Made by a program: the position numbers and the translations under genes
From: Betaproteobacteria bacterium
GTDB taxonomy: Bacteria; Pseudomonadota; Gammaproteobacteria; Burkholderiales; Casimicrobiaceae
Assembly (NCBI GenBank): GCA_025355395.1
Contig: JANXZT010000497.1
Location: 1-8,345, forward strand
Length of the DNA stretch: 8,345 nt
Direction: 5' to 3'
Notes under the pieces: model-generated
What the model was told of the DNA's origin: nothing
Seen by the model: only the letters and a program-made list of their open reading frames with translations
Database searches by the model: none
Shown: positions 5,814-8,345 of the stretch, piece by piece
Layout: the number at the start of each line of letters is the position of its first letter
How positions within the stretch are numbered: position 1 is the first letter of the stretch

Positions 5814-7801
5814 CAATCGCTCTCGTCTTCGCTGTCGGCAGGAGCGGCCGCCGGCGCCGGCGTCGCCGGCTTCTTCTGGTCTCCGGTCAGGTAATAATCC
5901 ATGACCTGCCGCGCGACGGGCGCCGCAGCCTGGGCGCCAAAGCCGCCGTTTTCGACCAGCACCGCCAGCGCGATTCTTGGCTTGTCCGCGGGCGCATAGG
6001 CGATGAACCAGGCGTGGTCGCGCAACCGCTCGTCGACGCGTGAGGCCGAATATTTCTCGCCCTTCAACGAGAACAACTGCGCGGTGCCGGTCTTGCCGGC
6101 GCTGACATAGGCCGTGTTGCGAAACGCGGTGGCGCCCGTGCCCTCCTTGTTGACGCCGACCAGCGCGTTCCTGATCAGCGCAAGGTGCTCGGGACGCAAG
6201 CCGATGGTCCGCTCGGGCTCGCGCACCACCTCGGTGACCGCGCCGGTCCCGGCATTGCGGATGGTCTTGACAAGATGCGGCCGGAAGGAGACGCCGTTGT
6301 TGGCGATGGTGGCGATCGCATGCGCGAGCTGGATCGGCGTGAACGCGTTGTAGCCCTGGCCGATGCCAGCCGAGATGCTGTCGCCGAGATACCACTTGCG
6401 GTGCTCCTCCCGATATTGCGCGGCCGAAAACCGATTGCGCTTCCACGCCCGCGAAGGCAGCACGCCGGTCAGCTCTCCTTCGATGTCGATTCCGGTGCGT
6501 TGGCCGAAGCCGAATTGCGAAAGGAAGCGCGCGTTCTCGTCGATGTCGGTGTCGTTGGCAAGCATGTAGTAGTACGTATCGCACGACACGACGATCGACT
6601 TGTACATGTCCACGGTGCCGTGGCCGCCGGGCTTGTCATCGCGAAAGCGGTGGGCCTGTCCGGCGATCTGGAAAAACCCGGGATCGTGGATCGCCTGGCT
6701 GGGCGTGCGCTTGCCGGAAGTCAGTGCGCCCAGCGCCAGGAAGGGCTTGATCGTCGAGCCCGGCGGATAGGCGCCGCGCAATGGCCGGTTGAGGAGCGGC
6801 TTGTCGGGCGATTCGTTAAGGATTTCCCAGTTCGCGGGATCGATGCCGTCGACAAAGAGGTTCGGATCGAAGCCGGGCTTCGATACGAAAGCAAGGACGT
6901 CGCCATTGGCGGGATCGATCGCCACCAGCGCTCCGCGGCGATCGCCGAAGGCTTCCTCCGCAACCTCCTGCAACTTGATGTCGAGCGACAACCGCAGATC
7001 GTTGCCCGACATCGGCGGGGCTCGCGACAACGTGCGCACTGCGCGGCCGCCGGCGTCCACCTCCACTTCCTCGACACCGGTCGTGCCGTGGAGCTCGCGC
7101 TCGTACGAAAGCTCGACACCGACCTTGCCGATGTAGTCCGAGCCCTTGTAATTGGTGGTCTCGTCCCAGTCCTCGATCCGCGAGACATCGCGATCGTTGA
7201 TGCGCCCGATGTACCCGATGACATGCGACGCCATTTCCGCGAACGGATATTGACGGAATAGCCGCGCCTTGATCTCCACCCCCGGAAAGCGATAGCGATT
7301 GACCGCGAAGCGCGCCACTTCCTCGTCGGAGAGGCGCGTGCGCAGCGGCAGGCTCTCGAAGTTCTTGGATTCTTCGAGCAGCTTCCTGAATCGCTTGCGA
7401 TCCCGCGGCTGCACCTCGACGACCTGCCCGAGCGCGTCGATGGTTTCGTCGAGGTTACGTACGCGTGCCGGCTGAATCTCGAGGGTATAGGCCGAATAGC
7501 TTTCGGCCAGCACGACACCATTGCGATCGGTGATAACCCCGCGATTGGGCACGATCGGTACGATCGCGATGCGATTGGTTTCCGCCAGGGTCTCGTAGTG
7601 CTTGTGCTGCGTGACCTGCAGATAAAAGAAGCGCGTGAGAAGACCGCCGAAGGCCGCGAAGATCAGCACCGCCGCAACCGAAAGCCGCCGGCGGAAAAAA
7701 AAGACCTCGCGATCCGGATTGCGCAATTCGCGCGAGCCGAAGGCGCTCATCGCATTTCCGCTGCGCCGCCAACCGCGTGCGTGCGAATTCAGCCAATCCA
7801 C
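5813..7801 (-). CDS. mrdA: PBP2, elongasome peptidoglycan transpeptidase
   Basis: Class B penicillin-binding protein that crosslinks the strands made by RodA during cell elongation. From GTG 7801 it has 662 aa (E. coli PBP2: 633). Residues about 30-39 are a basic cytoplasmic stretch and about 41-62 a single membrane anchor. Residues about 80-265 are the pedestal (N-R-G-V-I-T-D-R-N-G at 86-95). Residues about 285-635 are the transpeptidase, with S-T-I-K at 349-352 (S349 the acyl-enzyme serine), S-C-D at 406-408 in place of SxN, as in other PBP2s, and K-T-G-T at 570-573. All catalytic motifs are intact. The tail after about 640 is Pro/Ala-rich and acidic. The start is not settled: GTG 7801 has GGAGG 4 nt upstream, whereas the ATG at 7750 (645 aa) has only a weak site but would begin closer to the conserved family start. 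It lies 31 nt after mreD and overlaps rodA by 1 nt. Confidence 0.96.
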   Translation of the reverse strand: MDWLNSHARGWRRSGNAMSAFGSRELRNPDREVFFFRRRLSVAAVLIFAAFGGLLTRFFYLQVTQHKHYETLAETNRIAIVPIVPNRGVITDRNGVVLAESYSAYTLEIQPARVRNLDETIDALGQVVEVQPRDRKRFRKLLEESKNFESLPLRTRLSDEEVARFAVNRYRFPGVEIKARLFRQYPFAEMASHVIGYIGRINDRDVSRIEDWDETTNYKGSDYIGKVGVELSYERELHGTTGVEEVEVDAGGRAVRTLSRAPPMSGNDLRLSLDIKLQEVAEEAFGDRRGALVAIDPANGDVLAFVSKPGFDPNLFVDGIDPANWEILNESPDKPLLNRPLRGAYPPGSTIKPFLALGALTSGKRTPSQAIHDPGFFQIAGQAHRFRDDKPGGHGTVDMYKSIVVSCDTYYYMLANDTDIDENARFLSQFGFGQRTGIDIEGELTGVLPSRAWKRNRFSAAQYREEHRKWYLGDSISAGIGQGYNAFTPIQLAHAIATIANNGVSFRPHLVKTIRNAGTGAVTEVVREPERTIGLRPEHLALIRNALVGVNKEGTGATAFRNTAYVSAGKTGTAQLFSLKGEKYSASRVDERLRDHAWFIAYAPADKPRIALAVLVENGGFGAQAAAPVARQVMDYYLTGDQKKPATPAPAAAPADSEDESD

Positions 7802-7805
7802 GAAG

Positions 7806-7810
7806 CCTCC
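7806..7810 (-). promoter_or_regulatory. Ribosome-binding site supporting the GTG start of mrdA
   Basis: GGAGG on the minus strand lies 4 nt before the GTG at 7801, the same spacing seen for the strong pal site. The alternative ATG at 7750 is preceded only by a GCGGAAATGCG stretch. This is the main reason for preferring the 662-aa form of PBP2. Confidence 0.55.
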
Positions 7811-7832
7811 ACGGTCGCCATCCGACGCCTCG

Positions 7833-8345
7833 TCAGAACTCGGAATCCGAACGCCGCGGCCACTGCGGCGCCTGGAGGAGCACCGACAGCATCGGCCACA
7901 GGAACGCCGCGATGAAGGGAGGCGCCACGTAGGTCCAGCGCGGCAATGATGCGCCGCCGACCACTCGCACCAGCGCGACCAGGCCGGCGCAGAGCAGGAG
8001 CAGCATCACCACTTGTGCGGCCTGCTGCCACAACGGAAAGCGAAGCACCCGGCGTCGAAAGTAATCGGCCGCGTAGGCCAGCACCGCATAGGCGAGGGCG
8101 TGCTGCCCGAACACGGTGGCATCCGCGACATCCATGAGGAGCCCCACGAGCCATGCGGTGCCGACGCCGACGAAGCGCGGTTCCTGGATGCACCAGTAGA
8201 GCAGCACCAGTGCGAGAAAATCCGGACGCAGCAAGAGCGCCGTGCCGGTAAGCGGCAACAGATTGCCCGCGAGCGCCAGCAGAATCGTGAACAGGATGTA
8301 CCCTGGATGGGCAGGCTTGAGAATGACCTCGGGCCCGCTCGGGAG
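7833..8345 (-). CDS. mreD: MreD, rod-shape-determining membrane protein (5' end off the window)
   Basis: Inner-membrane component of the MreBCD-PBP2-RodA elongasome. The frame is open from the right edge to TGA at 7835-7833, showing 170 residues. The first visible residues (L-P-S-G-P-E-V-I-L-K-P) precede the first helix and resemble the region just after the start of betaproteobacterial MreD (about 170 aa), so only a few codons are probably missing. A TTG at 8258 could be read as a start, but it would delete the first membrane helix. About five hydrophobic segments are visible. The family signature is P-D-F-L-A-L-V-L-L-Y-W, then G-L-L-M-D-V and G-Q-H-A-L-A-Y. The polypeptide ends in a short charged tail. 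mreC, and probably mreB, should lie beyond the right edge. It is followed after 31 nt by mrdA, consistent with one mre-mrd operon. Confidence 0.93.
   Translation of the reverse strand, partial: LPSGPEVILKPAHPGYILFTILLALAGNLLPLTGTALLLRPDFLALVLLYWCIQEPRFVGVGTAWLVGLLMDVADATVFGQHALAYAVLAYAADYFRRRVLRFPLWQQAAQVVMLLLLCAGLVALVRVVGGASLPRWTYVAPPFIAAFLWPMLSVLLQAPQWPRRSDSEF

Noticed and set aside
5814..6584. Apparent 257-codon N-terminal extension of rodA inside mrdA
   Set aside because: The extension is out-of-frame mrdA sequence rich in Arg and His with no SEDS features. The ATG at 5813 gives the standard RodA length and overlaps the mrdA stop.
6185..7261. A 358-codon plus-strand open frame inside mrdA
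   Set aside because: It is antisense to an intact PBP2 with all catalytic motifs. Its translation is rich in Arg, Ala and Gly and has no recognisable domain. Such antisense frames are common in high-GC genes.

Overview
The window is a stretch of high-GC chromosome from a Gram-negative bacterium, most likely a betaproteobacterium. The clues are an outer-membrane Tol-Pal module, a lipoprotein RlpA with both DPBB and SPOR domains, and MreD/PBP2/RodA proteins whose sequences resemble betaproteobacterial versions. This placement comes from protein style and gene order. There is no rRNA in the window to confirm it. I see no mobile element, CRISPR array, RNA gene or pseudogene.

Layout, reading the minus strand from right to left. 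(1) 8345-4710 is the end of a rod-shape operon: mreD (its start lies off the right edge), mrdA (PBP2) and rodA. These genes are tightly packed, with a 31-nt gap between mreD and mrdA and a 1-nt stop/start overlap between mrdA and rodA. (2) 4073-4639 is the only plus-strand gene, encoding a DUF488-family protein of unknown function. It converges on rodA and diverges from rlpA. (3) 4036-3020 is rlpA. (4) A 168-nt spacer holds a perfect TATAAT -10 element. (5) 2851-48 is the tolB-pal-cpoB operon, with a 42-nt gap between tolB and pal and a 4-nt GTGA overlap between pal and cpoB.

Functionally, nearly everything concerns the cell envelope. MreD, PBP2 and RodA form the core of the elongasome: RodA polymerises glycan strands, PBP2 crosslinks them, and MreD helps link them to MreB. 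RlpA acts on peptidoglycan at septa. TolB, Pal and CpoB couple outer-membrane constriction to septal peptidoglycan synthesis. The inner-membrane partners TolQ, TolR and TolA are not next to tolB here and must be encoded elsewhere if present.

This is mainly a conserved housekeeping region, and I did not find a convincing new system. The points most worth a second look are the DUF488 gene placed between rodA and rlpA, the separation of tolB-pal-cpoB from tolQRA, and several start codons (cpoB, tolB, mrdA, rlpA) that a longest-ORF rule would misplace or leave open.
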